Shown here: positions 1 through 8,914 of the stretch, piece after piece
Numbering within the stretch: the first letter of the stretch is position 1
How the letters are laid out: every line of letters begins with the position of its first letter
Assembly: GCF_022750635.1 (NCBI RefSeq)
Contig: NZ_JAJKBG010000006.1
Span: 93,637-157,636, forward strand
Direction of reading: 5' to 3'
DNA: 64,000 bases
Source: Brevundimonas pishanensis
GTDB lineage: Bacteria > Pseudomonadota > Alphaproteobacteria > Caulobacterales > Caulobacteraceae
Made by a program: the position numbers and the translations under genes
The notes under the pieces: generated by a model
Database searches by the model: none
What the model saw: the letters and a program-made list of their open reading frames with translations, nothing else
Told to the model about the DNA's origin: nothing

Positions 1-55
1 GGTGTTTAAATTGTGGCCTTGACCGTGAATTTTTGCGGACTTGGGGGGAGCGAGC

Positions 56-1795
56 ATGTTGCGTCGACGTATGAATCTTTGGGCTGCGGCCTCAATTGCG
101 GCCTTGATCGGCTGCACTCCGGCACTGGCCCAGCAGGCGACGGTCCATCCGGGCGCGGGCAGTGGCGGCGATATCGTCAACTATGGCCAGATCCACAATC
201 CGGTCATCGGTCGTGATGGTATGGTGGTCAGCCAAAGCGATCTGGCGACGCGCGTCGGTGTCGAGATTCTGGCCAAGGGCGGCAATGCGGTGGACGCCGC
301 GCTGGCCGTCGGCTTTGCCGAAGCCGTGACCCTGCCGCGCGCAGGCAACATCGGTGGCTCGGGCTATATGGTCATCCATATGGCCGCAACGCCGGATCGT
401 CCGGCCGCCGACATCGCCATCAACTATTACGGCACGGCCCCGTCGGCCCTGACGTCGCAGACCCTGCTGGGGCCGGATGGCAAACAGGATCGCACCACGC
501 CCTCGGGCATGCGCAATGTCGCTGTTCCGGGCACGGTCATGGGCTTCTGGGAAGCGCACAAACGCTTTGGCTCCATGTCGTGGTCGGACCTGATCCAGCC
601 TGCGATCAAACTGGCCGAGGAAGGCTATGTCCTGACCGACGGCGAGGCCGATGCCACGGCAGGTCGCGCCCGCGTTCTGGCCCGCGATCAGGGTGCCGCC
701 GAAGCCTATCTGAAGGCTGATGGCACGCCCTATCAGGTGGGCGAAGTCTTCCGTCAGCCCCTGCTGGCCGAGAGCCTGCGCAAGGTCGCTGCGGGTGGCG
801 CGGACGAGTTCTACAAGGGCGCGCTGGCCCGTCAGATTGTGGACGGTATTCAGGCCGGTGGCGGGCTGATCACCATGGAAGACATGGCCAACTATCGCGC
901 CATCGTCTCGGAGCCGATCTGGGGTTCGTATCGCGGCAACCGCATCGCCTACATGCCGCCCACGGCCTCGGGCGTCAGCGTCGCTCAGGCGCTGAACATG
1001 CTGGAGCACTATGATCTGGCCAAGATGGGCTGGGGCAGTGTCGACAGCCTGCACCTGATTTCCGAGGTCATGAAGGTGGTCAATCACGACCGCCGTCTGG
1101 TCGGTGGCGATCCGCAATGGGCGACCCCTGCCAATGGTCTGGCCAGTAAGGGCTTTGCCGAAGAGCGCGTGAAGTTGGTGTCTCTGGAGACGACGCTGGA
1201 CGGCTCGAACCTGCCGGACGGCAACCCGTATCCGTACGAGAGCCAGGACACGACCCACTATTCGGTGGCGGACAAGTTCGGTAACGCCGCATCGGTCACC
1301 TATACCCTGTCCAACTCCTACGGCGCGCACGTCGCTCCGGTGGGGACGGGCATCTTGCTGAACAACCACGTCGACAACTTCTCATGGGGCACCGACGGGA
1401 TGCCGAACTCTCCGGCACCGGGCAAGCGTCTGGGCTCGACCATCACGCCGATGATCGTGTTCAAGGATGACAAGCCGTGGCTGGTCACCGGAACGCCGGG
1501 TGGCGGCTATATCATCGCCACCATGGTTCAACTGGTCTCCAACGTCATCGACCACAAGCTGAACGTCGCCGAGGCGGCCATGCGGCCGCGCATCAACCAA
1601 GGCTGGGGTGGCGCTCCGCTTGAGTTGGAAGGCGGCTTCTCGCCGGACGTCGAGCGCCTGTTGCAACAGCGCGGTCACCAGACCCGCCCGTCGATGACTA
1701 TGGGATCGACCCAGTCGATCATGATCGAGGGCGACACCTTCTACGGGGCTGCCGATACCCGCAGGCCGGATGCTTCGGCAGCCGGCGTGCGTTAA
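56..1795 (+). CDS. ggt: Gamma-glutamyltransferase (gamma-glutamyltranspeptidase), secreted
   Basis: Cleaves the gamma-glutamyl bond of glutathione and related peptides, normally in the periplasm (EC 2.3.2.2). The 579-residue product has an N-terminal signal peptide ending near ALAQ. The family's autocatalytic site is visible as TTHYSV, whose first Thr is residue 399; cleavage there would give the large and small subunits. Downstream are the conserved LLNNHVDNFS, GSTITPMIV and PGGGYIIAT blocks, which match the E. coli enzyme's small-subunit motifs. Length is typical of bacterial GGTs. The ATG at 56 was chosen because GGGGAG lies a few bases upstream; an in-frame ATG at 71 is the alternative. 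The gene stands alone and is followed by a strong hairpin terminator. Assignment is firm; the substrate in vivo is not known. Confidence 0.95.
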   Translation: MLRRRMNLWAAASIAALIGCTPALAQQATVHPGAGSGGDIVNYGQIHNPVIGRDGMVVSQSDLATRVGVEILAKGGNAVDAALAVGFAEAVTLPRAGNIGGSGYMVIHMAATPDRPAADIAINYYGTAPSALTSQTLLGPDGKQDRTTPSGMRNVAVPGTVMGFWEAHKRFGSMSWSDLIQPAIKLAEEGYVLTDGEADATAGRARVLARDQGAAEAYLKADGTPYQVGEVFRQPLLAESLRKVAAGGADEFYKGALARQIVDGIQAGGGLITMEDMANYRAIVSEPIWGSYRGNRIAYMPPTASGVSVAQALNMLEHYDLAKMGWGSVDSLHLISEVMKVVNHDRRLVGGDPQWATPANGLASKGFAEERVKLVSLETTLDGSNLPDGNPYPYESQDTTHYSVADKFGNAASVTYTLSNSYGAHVAPVGTGILLNNHVDNFSWGTDGMPNSPAPGKRLGSTITPMIVFKDDKPWLVTGTPGGGYIIATMVQLVSNVIDHKLNVAEAAMRPRINQGWGGAPLELEGGFSPDVERLLQQRGHQTRPSMTMGSTQSIMIEGDTFYGAADTRRPDASAAGVR

Positions 1796-1811
1796 ATAAA
1801 GGTCACGATCA

Positions 1812-1840
1812 GGCCCGGCCCTTGCGCCGGGCCTTTTCTT
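1812..1840 (+). terminator. Intrinsic terminator after ggt
   Basis: A perfect 8-bp GC-rich stem (1812-1819 with 1826-1833), 6-base loop, followed by TTTTCTT. It lies 17 bases after the ggt stop codon. Confidence 0.85.
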
Positions 1841-1895
1841 ATTGGACGACAGGTCAGGGGCGGCGTCTGAGGGGGCGCTGTCGAGGATGGGGAAT

Positions 1896-4334
1896 ATGGT
1901 TTTGCGCAAGGTTTTGATGGGCGGCGCGGCTGCTCTGGTTCTGGCGACGGCTTTCGCTCCGGCGGCGTTTGCCCAGACGACACCTGTGGCGGTGACTACG
2001 GCGGCGTGGCAGGACGGTCTGTTCGGCGTGCGTCTCGATGCCCAGCGCGGCAAGGTCACGGCCCGCTTTGGAGCGCCCGACGAGCGCGGCATTATCGGCC
2101 GTTATCTCTATCAACCCGGCATCTCCGCGGGCATCGGCATGGATGGCACGGGCCTTGATCGCTCGGCACTTGGCGAGGCGCAGGTGGTGGCGTTCAGCAT
2201 CGTCGGCAACCGCGTCTATGCCCGTTTCGAGAACAACACCTACCGCGCAGTCGGGGCCAGTGCCGACGAACAAAACGCCGTCGCGGCCAGCTTTGCGACT
2301 TCCATCGTCTGGTCCGGTGAAGTGGCCGAGCGCCACGCTGACGGCAGCATCAGCGCCGACCTGTCGGGCTTCCTCGAGCGTGATGCCGTCAACGTTGCGG
2401 CACGTCTGAAGAATACCCGTCAGGGCAGCTATAAGCTGGCTCCGAACCTGTCCTATCTCGAAGCGGGCGAGACGCTGGTCTTCCCCGACAACATCGAGTT
2501 CCAGACGGTCCAGACCTTCACCTCTGACGAGCCGGCCAATTCGATCAATCGCGTAGCGCCCGATGGCCGCTCGCTGTCGTTGGCGATCCGTCACAGCTTC
2601 ATCCGCCTCCCTGACGACGGCTTTGAAACGGTGCCGCACGACCCGCGCTCGGGGACATCCGCCCAGACCCTGTTAGTAGACTTTGCTGCCGATCTGGAAG
2701 AGCCGGTGGTGCGCCGACTGGCCCGTCGCTTCCGTCTGGAAAAGACCGATCCGACGGCGGAACGCTCGACCGTCAAAAAGCCCATCGTCTTCTATGTAGA
2801 CCGCGCCGCCCCGGTGCCGATCCGCGAGGCTCTGATCGAGGGCGGCAACTGGTGGAAATCGGCCTTCGACAAGGCAGGCTATATCGATGCCTTCCGTGTC
2901 GAGGTCCTGCCCGAAGGGGCGCATCCGATGGATGCCCGCTACAACATCATCGCCTGGGTTCACCGCGAGACCCGCGGCTGGTCCACCGGCACGAGTGTCA
3001 ACGATCCCCGCACGGGCGAGATCGTGCGCGGCGTGGTGCAGCTAGGCTCGCTGCGCGACCGTCAGGACAAGATGATCTTTGAAGGCCTGCTGGGTGCGGA
3101 CAAGTCGGGCACGGGCCGTTTCGATGATCCGGACCAACTGGCCTATCACCGCCTGCGTCACCTGTCGGCGCACGAGATCGGTCATGCGTTGGGCCTGTCG
3201 CACAACTTTGCCGCCTCGCGATATGAAGGCCGCGCCTCGGTGCTGGACTACCCCGCGCCGTGGGTGATTGCCCGTAATGGCGAACTGGACGTCTCCAATG
3301 CCTATTCGACGGGCGTTGGCGCGTGGGACGACTATACGGTCAACTGGCTCTACGGCGACCGCGCAGGCGTTGATCCCGTTGCCCGCCGCGCTGCGCTGGC
3401 CGCCGAGGCGCAGGCCAAGGGCTATCGCTTCGTCAATGACAGCGACACCCGCCCGCTGGGTTCGCTGCAACCCTATGGGGCCATGTGGGACAATGGCGAA
3501 GACCCTGTGGCGGAACTGGCCAATGTGATGGAGGTGCGCCGCATCGCCCTGTCGCGGTTCGGTTTGAACAACCTGCCTGACGGTGCGCCCGCTGCGGACC
3601 TTCGCCGCGTGATCGTCCCGATCTACCTCTATCACCGCTATCAGACGACGGCGGTGGCCCGACAGATTGCGGGACTTGATTACAGCTATGCGGTCAAAGG
3701 CGACGGTTTCGAGAGCGCCAAATCCGTACCTGCGGATGTCCAGCGTGCGGCGCTCTCCTCGCTGATGGGCGTACTGGCTCCGGCCCAACTCGATCTGCGC
3801 GACGACCTGCTCGACCTGCTGTCATCGGCCCAGTCGGGTTCGGGCGACCGCCAGTTCGGTATCGAGCTGTTCGAGGGCCGCGTCGGCGGCGCGTTCGATC
3901 CGACCAATGCCGCAAGCGCCGTGGCCGAGACGGTGTTTGAAACCTTGTTGGCTCCTGAACGTCTGAACCAGTTGGTCGAGCAGAACCGTCGTGATCCGTC
4001 GCAGCTGTCGCTGACCGAAATGCTGGACCGACTGCAATCCGAACTGACAGGCAGTGCCTCGCTCAGCCCGCGTCAGGCCGAACTGCGCCGCGTCGTGCGC
4101 AGTCGCTATGCGTCCTATCTGGCCAAGCTGTCGGACGGTCACGCCCTGACCCCGACCGCCAAGGCTGCTGTGCTGGATGCGGGCAAGGCCTTTGGCGAGG
4201 CGTTGAAGCGCACGCGCGGGGATAGGCTTGAAACAGCACATGCCCGTTATCTGGCAGATATTCTGACGGGTGAAGTGGCGGGGTGGTCAGTGTTGAAGGT
4301 GGATCAGGCCGTGCCACCGGGCGCACCGATCTAG
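1896..4334 (+). CDS. Secreted zinc-dependent metalloprotease (DUF5117/DUF4953 type)
   Basis: A predicted periplasmic or secreted zinc endopeptidase of 812 residues. The N-terminus is a clear signal peptide (basic MVLRK, hydrophobic core, cleavage near AFAQ). The catalytic signature HEIGHALGLSHN is at residues 426-437: His426, His430 and His436 would bind zinc and Glu427 would be the base, the extended HExxHxxGxxH form of metzincins. The large N-terminal part before it resembles the DUF5117 region of this family, and the length is usual. Start: ATG 1896 gives the best signal peptide and has GAGG at 1883-1886; ATG 1887 and TTG 1842 are in frame but give poorer N-termini. Its substrate is unknown. 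It is a single-gene unit between two terminators. Confidence 0.88.
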   Translation: MVLRKVLMGGAAALVLATAFAPAAFAQTTPVAVTTAAWQDGLFGVRLDAQRGKVTARFGAPDERGIIGRYLYQPGISAGIGMDGTGLDRSALGEAQVVAFSIVGNRVYARFENNTYRAVGASADEQNAVAASFATSIVWSGEVAERHADGSISADLSGFLERDAVNVAARLKNTRQGSYKLAPNLSYLEAGETLVFPDNIEFQTVQTFTSDEPANSINRVAPDGRSLSLAIRHSFIRLPDDGFETVPHDPRSGTSAQTLLVDFAADLEEPVVRRLARRFRLEKTDPTAERSTVKKPIVFYVDRAAPVPIREALIEGGNWWKSAFDKAGYIDAFRVEVLPEGAHPMDARYNIIAWVHRETRGWSTGTSVNDPRTGEIVRGVVQLGSLRDRQDKMIFEGLLGADKSGTGRFDDPDQLAYHRLRHLSAHEIGHALGLSHNFAASRYEGRASVLDYPAPWVIARNGELDVSNAYSTGVGAWDDYTVNWLYGDRAGVDPVARRAALAAEAQAKGYRFVNDSDTRPLGSLQPYGAMWDNGEDPVAELANVMEVRRIALSRFGLNNLPDGAPAADLRRVIVPIYLYHRYQTTAVARQIAGLDYSYAVKGDGFESAKSVPADVQRAALSSLMGVLAPAQLDLRDDLLDLLSSAQSGSGDRQFGIELFEGRVGGAFDPTNAASAVAETVFETLLAPERLNQLVEQNRRDPSQLSLTEMLDRLQSELTGSASLSPRQAELRRVVRSRYASYLAKLSDGHALTPTAKAAVLDAGKAFGEALKRTRGDRLETAHARYLADILTGEVAGWSVLKVDQAVPPGAPI

Positions 4335-4370
4335 GCCTGCGACATAGGGTCTGACGCGACGTGTGATTTC

Positions 4371-4399
4371 GGGCACCGGAGCGATCCGGTGCCCGTTTT
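4371..4399 (+). terminator. Intrinsic terminator after the metalloprotease gene
   Basis: A perfect 10-bp stem (4371-4380 with 4385-4394) around the loop GCGA, then GTTTT. An outer GACATAG/CTATGTC pair (4341-4347, 4403-4409) could extend the structure. Confidence 0.85.
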
Positions 4400-4413
4400 G
4401 CACTATGTCCCGC

Positions 4414-4445
4414 TTGACGGATGACCCCGATATCCCGCTAGGAAC
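4414..4445 (+). promoter_or_regulatory. Candidate Caulobacter-type housekeeping promoter for copAB
   Basis: TTGACGG at 4414-4420 and GCTAGGAAC from 4437 resemble the Caulobacter sigma-73 elements (TTGACGS and GCTANAWC), with a 16-base spacer that is slightly long. It lies about 45 bases before the copA start and just past the previous terminator. Tentative. Confidence 0.35.
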
Positions 4446-4490
4446 GCAAGGCGAGTTCACCGTCCCACGCTCGCGTCTGGATTGTACCCG

Positions 4491-6254
4491 ATGAGTTCTC
4501 GTCCCTTTGATCGCCGACGCCTGCTGCAAGGCATGACCGCAGGAGCGGGCTTGGCTGCTGCGTCGTCGGCGTTTCCAGCGTGGGCACAGAGCGGGACGGC
4601 TGGCACCGTGCCGCAGATGCCGACGCTAGGCGGCGATGACATCAAGCTGACGGTCGGCCATGCGGGCGTGAATGTCGGTGGTCGCACGGGCCATGCGGTG
4701 ACGATCAACGGCACCATGCCCGCGCCGCTGATCCGTTTGCGCGAAGGGCAAAGGGCGCGGATTTCGGTCACCAACACTCTGGACGAAGATACCTCCATCC
4801 ACTGGCACGGCCTGTTGCTGCCATTCCAGATGGACGGCGTTCCGGGCATCAGTTTCCCCGGCATCCGCCCGAACGAAACGTTTGTGTTCGAGTTTCCGGT
4901 GATCCAGTCGGGCACCTATTGGTACCACAGCCACTCGAACATGCAGGAAGCCATGGGCATGTTCGGGCCGATCGTGATTGATCCGGCGGGCACTGATCCG
5001 GTCGGCTATGACCGCGAGCACGTGCTGGTCCTGTCGGACTGGAGCTTCCTGCATCCGCACGAAATCCTGCAAAAGCTGAAGAAGAGCCCCGGCTATTTCA
5101 ACCAACAGAAGACGACGCTGGCGGGCCTGATCTCGGGCGAGGACGGTGTGTCGGCATCGGAGCGCCGGATGTGGGGCGCGATGCGGATGGACCCGCGCGA
5201 CATCCTCGACGTCAACGGCACCACCTATACTTATCTGGTGAACGGCCACGGGCCGGACGAGAACTGGACCGGACTTTTCCAAGCGGGCGAGCGGGTGCGG
5301 CTGCGCATCATCAACGCCTCGGCCATGTCGATCTTCAACGTCCGCATCCCCGGTCTGGCGATGACGGTGGTTCAGGCTGATGGCGAAAACGTCCGACCCG
5401 TCGAGGTGGACGAGTTCCAGATTTCGGTGGCCGAAACCTATGACGTCATCGTCCGCCCGACAGGTGACCGCGCCTATACGGTGGTGGCCGAGGCGATGGA
5501 CCGCTCGGGTATGGCCCGCGCCACGCTGGCCCCGCGTATTGGTATGGCCGCAGAGATACCGCCCCTTCGCAAAGTGCCGACCCTGACCATGCGCGATATG
5601 GGCATGGGCGGCATGGACCATTCCGGCATGGACCACGCCGCCATGGGCCACGACATGGGGTCAGCCGCTGCACCGATGGATCATTCCGCTGGGGCCATGC
5701 GCGATCCGGCCAACGCGCCCGACGGTATGGCGGTGGGTGTCGGCGTCGATATGATCTCGCCCAATCCGGTAAACCGCATGGGCGACCGTCCGCTGGGGCT
5801 GCAGGACGTGGATCACCGCGTGCTGCTCTACACTGATCTCGTATCCTTGCGCCCGAACAAGGACCCAAGGCCGCCCGCGCGGACGCTGGAAGTCCACCTG
5901 ACCGGAAATATGGAACGGTTCATGTGGGGCTTCGACGGGCGTAAATTCAGCGAACTGGTCGAGCCGATCCGATTCGAGCGAGACGAGCGCGTGCGGGTCA
6001 AGCTGGTGAACGACACCATGATGGTCCACCCCATCCACCTGCACGGCCATTTCTTCGAACTGGTGAACGGCGCACCGCAAGGCCATCAGCCGTTGAAACA
6101 CACCGTCAGCGTCATGCCGGGCGGTACCGCTAGCTTTGACCTGACCGCCGATGCGCCGGGGGACTGGGCGTTCCACTGTCACCTGCTCATGCACATGCAC
6201 AGCGGCATGTTCAACGTCGTGACCGTGCGCCCGCTGGACGGAGAGGTCGCATGA
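4491..6254 (+). CDS. copA: Copper-resistance multicopper oxidase CopA
   Basis: Periplasmic multicopper oxidase expected to oxidise Cu(I) and lower copper toxicity. The 587-residue product begins with a twin-arginine signal (DRRRLLQG then a hydrophobic stretch ending FPAWAQ), consistent with export of a folded copper enzyme. All four copper-ligand blocks are visible: HWHG at 104-107, WYHSHS, HPIHLHGH at 513-520 and HCHLLMHMH at 562-570. A Met/His-rich insert (MGMGGMDHSGMDH and following) near residues 365-400 is typical of CopA and probably binds copper. ATG 4491 was preferred over TTG 4482, although no strong ribosome-binding site is seen. Its stop overlaps the copB start by 4 bases, so the two form an operon. 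Confidence 0.95.
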   Translation: MSSRPFDRRRLLQGMTAGAGLAAASSAFPAWAQSGTAGTVPQMPTLGGDDIKLTVGHAGVNVGGRTGHAVTINGTMPAPLIRLREGQRARISVTNTLDEDTSIHWHGLLLPFQMDGVPGISFPGIRPNETFVFEFPVIQSGTYWYHSHSNMQEAMGMFGPIVIDPAGTDPVGYDREHVLVLSDWSFLHPHEILQKLKKSPGYFNQQKTTLAGLISGEDGVSASERRMWGAMRMDPRDILDVNGTTYTYLVNGHGPDENWTGLFQAGERVRLRIINASAMSIFNVRIPGLAMTVVQADGENVRPVEVDEFQISVAETYDVIVRPTGDRAYTVVAEAMDRSGMARATLAPRIGMAAEIPPLRKVPTLTMRDMGMGGMDHSGMDHAAMGHDMGSAAAPMDHSAGAMRDPANAPDGMAVGVGVDMISPNPVNRMGDRPLGLQDVDHRVLLYTDLVSLRPNKDPRPPARTLEVHLTGNMERFMWGFDGRKFSELVEPIRFERDERVRVKLVNDTMMVHPIHLHGHFFELVNGAPQGHQPLKHTVSVMPGGTASFDLTADAPGDWAFHCHLLMHMHSGMFNVVTVRPLDGEVA

Positions 6255-7357
6255 TCCGCGCCGCATTGATCGCTACGCCCATGCTACTGGTCGCCGGTGT
6301 GGCCTCGGCTCAGGACAGCCACGCCCATCATCACCCCCAGCCGCAGCAACCGCCCGCCAAGGTGGCTGACCCCCACGCGGGGCACACAATGCCAGCGCCG
6401 ACGGCTGATCCGCATGCGGGGCACATAATGCCAGCGCCGGCGGCGGACCCCCATGCGGGACACACCATGCCAGCGCCGACGGCTGATCCCCATGCGGGGC
6501 ACACCATGCCACCACCGACGGCTGATCCTCACGCGGGGCACACCATGCCAGCGCCAGCCGCTGATCCGCATGCAGGCCACGTCACGCCGACCCCACGCGT
6601 GGACCCGCCTGTCGTCGGACCGTCAGCAGCGGCGCTGTCAGGCCCTGCCCACGCTGCGGATCGCTATTTCGATCCCGCGGACATGGCCAAGTCCCGAGCG
6701 GTCATCGCCCATGAGAACGGGGCCATGCCCACGACGGCGCTGTTCATCGACAAGCTGGAATATTCCGCAGGCGACGGACCCGACCACGGCGCGTGGAAAG
6801 TGCAAGGCTGGACCGGAGGCGACATCAACCGCCTGTGGCTCAAGACCGACGGCGAGTTCGACCTGAACGACGGCGTCGAGGCTGCGGGCGTGGAACTGCT
6901 CTACAGCCGTGCGGTCGCGCCGTTCTGGGATGTGCAGGCCGGTCTGCGTCAGGACTATTCCCGGGACAGCTCCGACCCTACGTCACTGGTGTTGGCGGTG
7001 CAGGGGCTGGCACCCTATTGGTGGGAAACCTCGGCCAGCGTCTATATGTCCACCAAGGGGGATGTGACGGCGGAACTGGAAGCCGAGTACGACCAGCGCA
7101 TTACCCAGAAGCTGATCCTGCAACCCGTCATCGGTGTGTCGCTGTCGGCGCAAGACATTCCCGAACGCCAGATCGGATCGGGGGTGTCGTCGATCGAGGC
7201 GGGCCTTCGTCTGCGGTATGAAATCCGCAAAGAGTTTGCGCCCTATGTCGGCGTCGACTGGAGCCGCGCTTTTGGCCAGACCCGCGACTGGCGCGAGGCA
7301 TCCGGCAGTGACGCGTCCGAAACGCGTTTCGTCGTGGGCATCAAGGCATGGCTGTAA
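6251..7357 (+). CDS. copB: Copper-resistance outer-membrane protein CopB with His/Met repeats
   Basis: Outer-membrane beta-barrel protein of the CopB family, made with CopA (ATGA overlap). Of 368 residues, the first 20 or so form a signal peptide ending ASAQ. Residues 39-116 are six tandem copies of a 13-residue unit of the form ADPHAGHTMPAPT, rich in His and Met, a plausible periplasmic copper-binding tail. The rest, from about residue 135, is the conserved CopB barrel (HGAWKVQGWTGGDINRLWLK and following, ending in a short beta strand at the C-terminus). The repeat number is the unusual part: most CopB proteins have Met/His-rich N-termini but less regular ones. The family call is secure; the barrel's exact role in copper handling is not settled. 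Confidence 0.92.
   Translation: MIRAALIATPMLLVAGVASAQDSHAHHHPQPQQPPAKVADPHAGHTMPAPTADPHAGHIMPAPAADPHAGHTMPAPTADPHAGHTMPPPTADPHAGHTMPAPAADPHAGHVTPTPRVDPPVVGPSAAALSGPAHAADRYFDPADMAKSRAVIAHENGAMPTTALFIDKLEYSAGDGPDHGAWKVQGWTGGDINRLWLKTDGEFDLNDGVEAAGVELLYSRAVAPFWDVQAGLRQDYSRDSSDPTSLVLAVQGLAPYWWETSASVYMSTKGDVTAELEAEYDQRITQKLILQPVIGVSLSAQDIPERQIGSGVSSIEAGLRLRYEIRKEFAPYVGVDWSRAFGQTRDWREASGSDASETRFVVGIKAWL
6365..6598 (+). repeat. Six tandem 39-bp repeats inside copB
   Basis: Six in-frame 39-bp units encode variants of ADPHAGHTMPAPT. The DPHAGH core is invariant in all six; variation is confined to the last residues (IMPAPA, TMPPPT, VTPTPR). Copies three to five are closest in sequence, suggesting recent slippage or unequal crossover. 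Confidence 0.93.
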
Positions 7358-7445
7358 AGCGCCGCTAGGGAAACCTCGGTCAACGCCGGACGTTAGCATG
7401 GGACTGCCGCGTGCCTGCCGTAGCGTCCTGTAAAAAGCGAGTCGT

Positions 7446-8498
7446 ATGCCCAAGCTCAAGATGACCCTCCCGCGTGCATTTAACGATCTGTTGGGCGAGG
7501 GGGGCGTCGAAGCGGTGAAGGTCGCGCTCGCGGCGTGTCATCCAGACGCTCGGGGCGGCTACACGAAGCAGACCGCCTTGGCCTTCAATCAACTGCCTGA
7601 CGAGGTCGCGCTTTGGTTGATAGAGCGCGGAGCGGATATCGGGGCTCCGGATGGCTATGGCCTGACCCCGCTCCATTCACGAGCAGGGCATTTTCAAGGG
7701 TGCCTTGAAGTTCTGCTGGATAACGGTGCTGACCCCCTTCTGCCGGACAACAAGGGTGATACGCCTCTCCACAAGGCCGCAAACGTCGGCCATGCGGGTA
7801 ATGTCACTCTATTGCTCGAACGTGGGGCGAACCCCGACACGACGAACCACGCGGGGCTGACGCCCCTAATGAAGGCGCTGGCAGAAAGCACCAATGCGTC
7901 GTTGGACACGCTTGCCGCAGTCGCAGAAGTGTTGGTCCCGCATCTGAACGGCGCAGTGCCGGACGAGGCCAAGACCCACGTCACGCGCATTGGCGAACGG
8001 TTCGAATTCTATCGTGCGGACTTCAACCCTGAGACCGTAGACGACGCCTCGGCGGGACTGGATCGCCTCTATGACCTGTTCGGGGTGCCGCCTGTTCCGC
8101 GTAGGCAGGTCTATGATGGCCGCTCGCCCATCGTCACCAAGGCAGACAACTGGGCCGATGCGCATGAAGAACTATGGGCGCTGCTGGTGCCGGGTAGTGG
8201 CGCGGCATCGACCGTACAGGGCGAGGTCATTCGTCTAAGCGGCAAAATCGCCCGCGAACTGGATAGCAATGGCGGCATCAACTGGGATGCCGATTTCAAA
8301 AAGATGGCCGATGCCCTGTTGGACTATTTCGCAGCGGGTACGCCCTTGCCGGAGGACAAGAAGGCCTCGGCCCGCGACGTCATTGCACAGGTCAAGCGCA
8401 AGGGCGGGGATACGGCGATCCTGTTCCAGCTGGCTGTGGACTGGGTGGCGCTGAACCCGACGCCCATCCCGCTCGGTAAGGTGGGGTACAGGCGCTAA
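7446..8498 (+). CDS. Ankyrin-repeat protein
   Basis: A 350-residue soluble protein without signal peptide. Residues of about 40 to 145 carry ankyrin repeats, seen as GLTPLHSRAGHFQGCLEVLL, GDTPLHKAANVGHAGNVTLL and GLTPLMKAL, each followed by the LLERGANP-type turn. These repeats mediate protein binding. The C-terminal 190 residues show no domain I recognise and no transmembrane segment. The gene begins 88 bases after copB; there is no visible terminator between, so weak read-through is possible but a functional link to copper is not implied. The ATG at 7446 lacks a strong ribosome-binding site. Confidence 0.8.
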   Translation: MPKLKMTLPRAFNDLLGEGGVEAVKVALAACHPDARGGYTKQTALAFNQLPDEVALWLIERGADIGAPDGYGLTPLHSRAGHFQGCLEVLLDNGADPLLPDNKGDTPLHKAANVGHAGNVTLLLERGANPDTTNHAGLTPLMKALAESTNASLDTLAAVAEVLVPHLNGAVPDEAKTHVTRIGERFEFYRADFNPETVDDASAGLDRLYDLFGVPPVPRRQVYDGRSPIVTKADNWADAHEELWALLVPGSGAASTVQGEVIRLSGKIARELDSNGGINWDADFKKMADALLDYFAAGTPLPEDKKASARDVIAQVKRKGGDTAILFQLAVDWVALNPTPIPLGKVGYRR

Positions 8499-8566
8499 TC
8501 CGTCCGAGGTTCGCCCTTCACTCGTCAGACATTGAAGCCGATGGGAGAGCATGGTTCTATCGGGTC

Positions 8567-8914
8567 ATGCTCTTTCGGCTATGCACGCTCGCCTATCTGA
8601 TCGCCGCGATCGCATTTGTGGTCTGGGGCGATGCGCGTTTCAAAGCGCATAAGCGTCTTCCCATGCAGTGGAATGGGGCGCTGAAGCCGACATGGTCGCT
8701 GCCGCGTCGATGGGCCCTTCTGACATGCGCGGTCCTCGCAGGCATAGGTTTTCTTGCGGTGCTTCCGATCTTTGGTCCGCTGATGATGAAGGGCACAGAC
8801 GTAGACATTGCTGGTGGGCTAGGTCTGTTCTTTCTCGTGACCGGCATCGGGGTGAACGGGCTGTACGCGGGCCTCCTGCTGCGATGGGACCGCAAGATCA
8901 CGACAATGGATTGA
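8567..8914 (+). CDS. Small membrane protein, unknown function
   Basis: A 115-residue protein with three likely transmembrane segments: residues 4-21, about 50-72 and about 80-105. A loop with RLPMQWN between the first two is reminiscent of the small SdpI/DUF1648 membrane proteins, but the match is too thin to name a family. Its 3' end overlaps the convergent LysR gene by 17 bases. Hydrophobicity pattern and length argue for a real gene. Confidence 0.65.
   Translation: MLFRLCTLAYLIAAIAFVVWGDARFKAHKRLPMQWNGALKPTWSLPRRWALLTCAVLAGIGFLAVLPIFGPLMMKGTDVDIAGGLGLFFLVTGIGVNGLYAGLLLRWDRKITTMD

Noticed and set aside
92..1369. A 425-codon open frame on the minus strand
   Set aside because: Antisense to ggt, whose catalytic motifs are intact; no domain seen.
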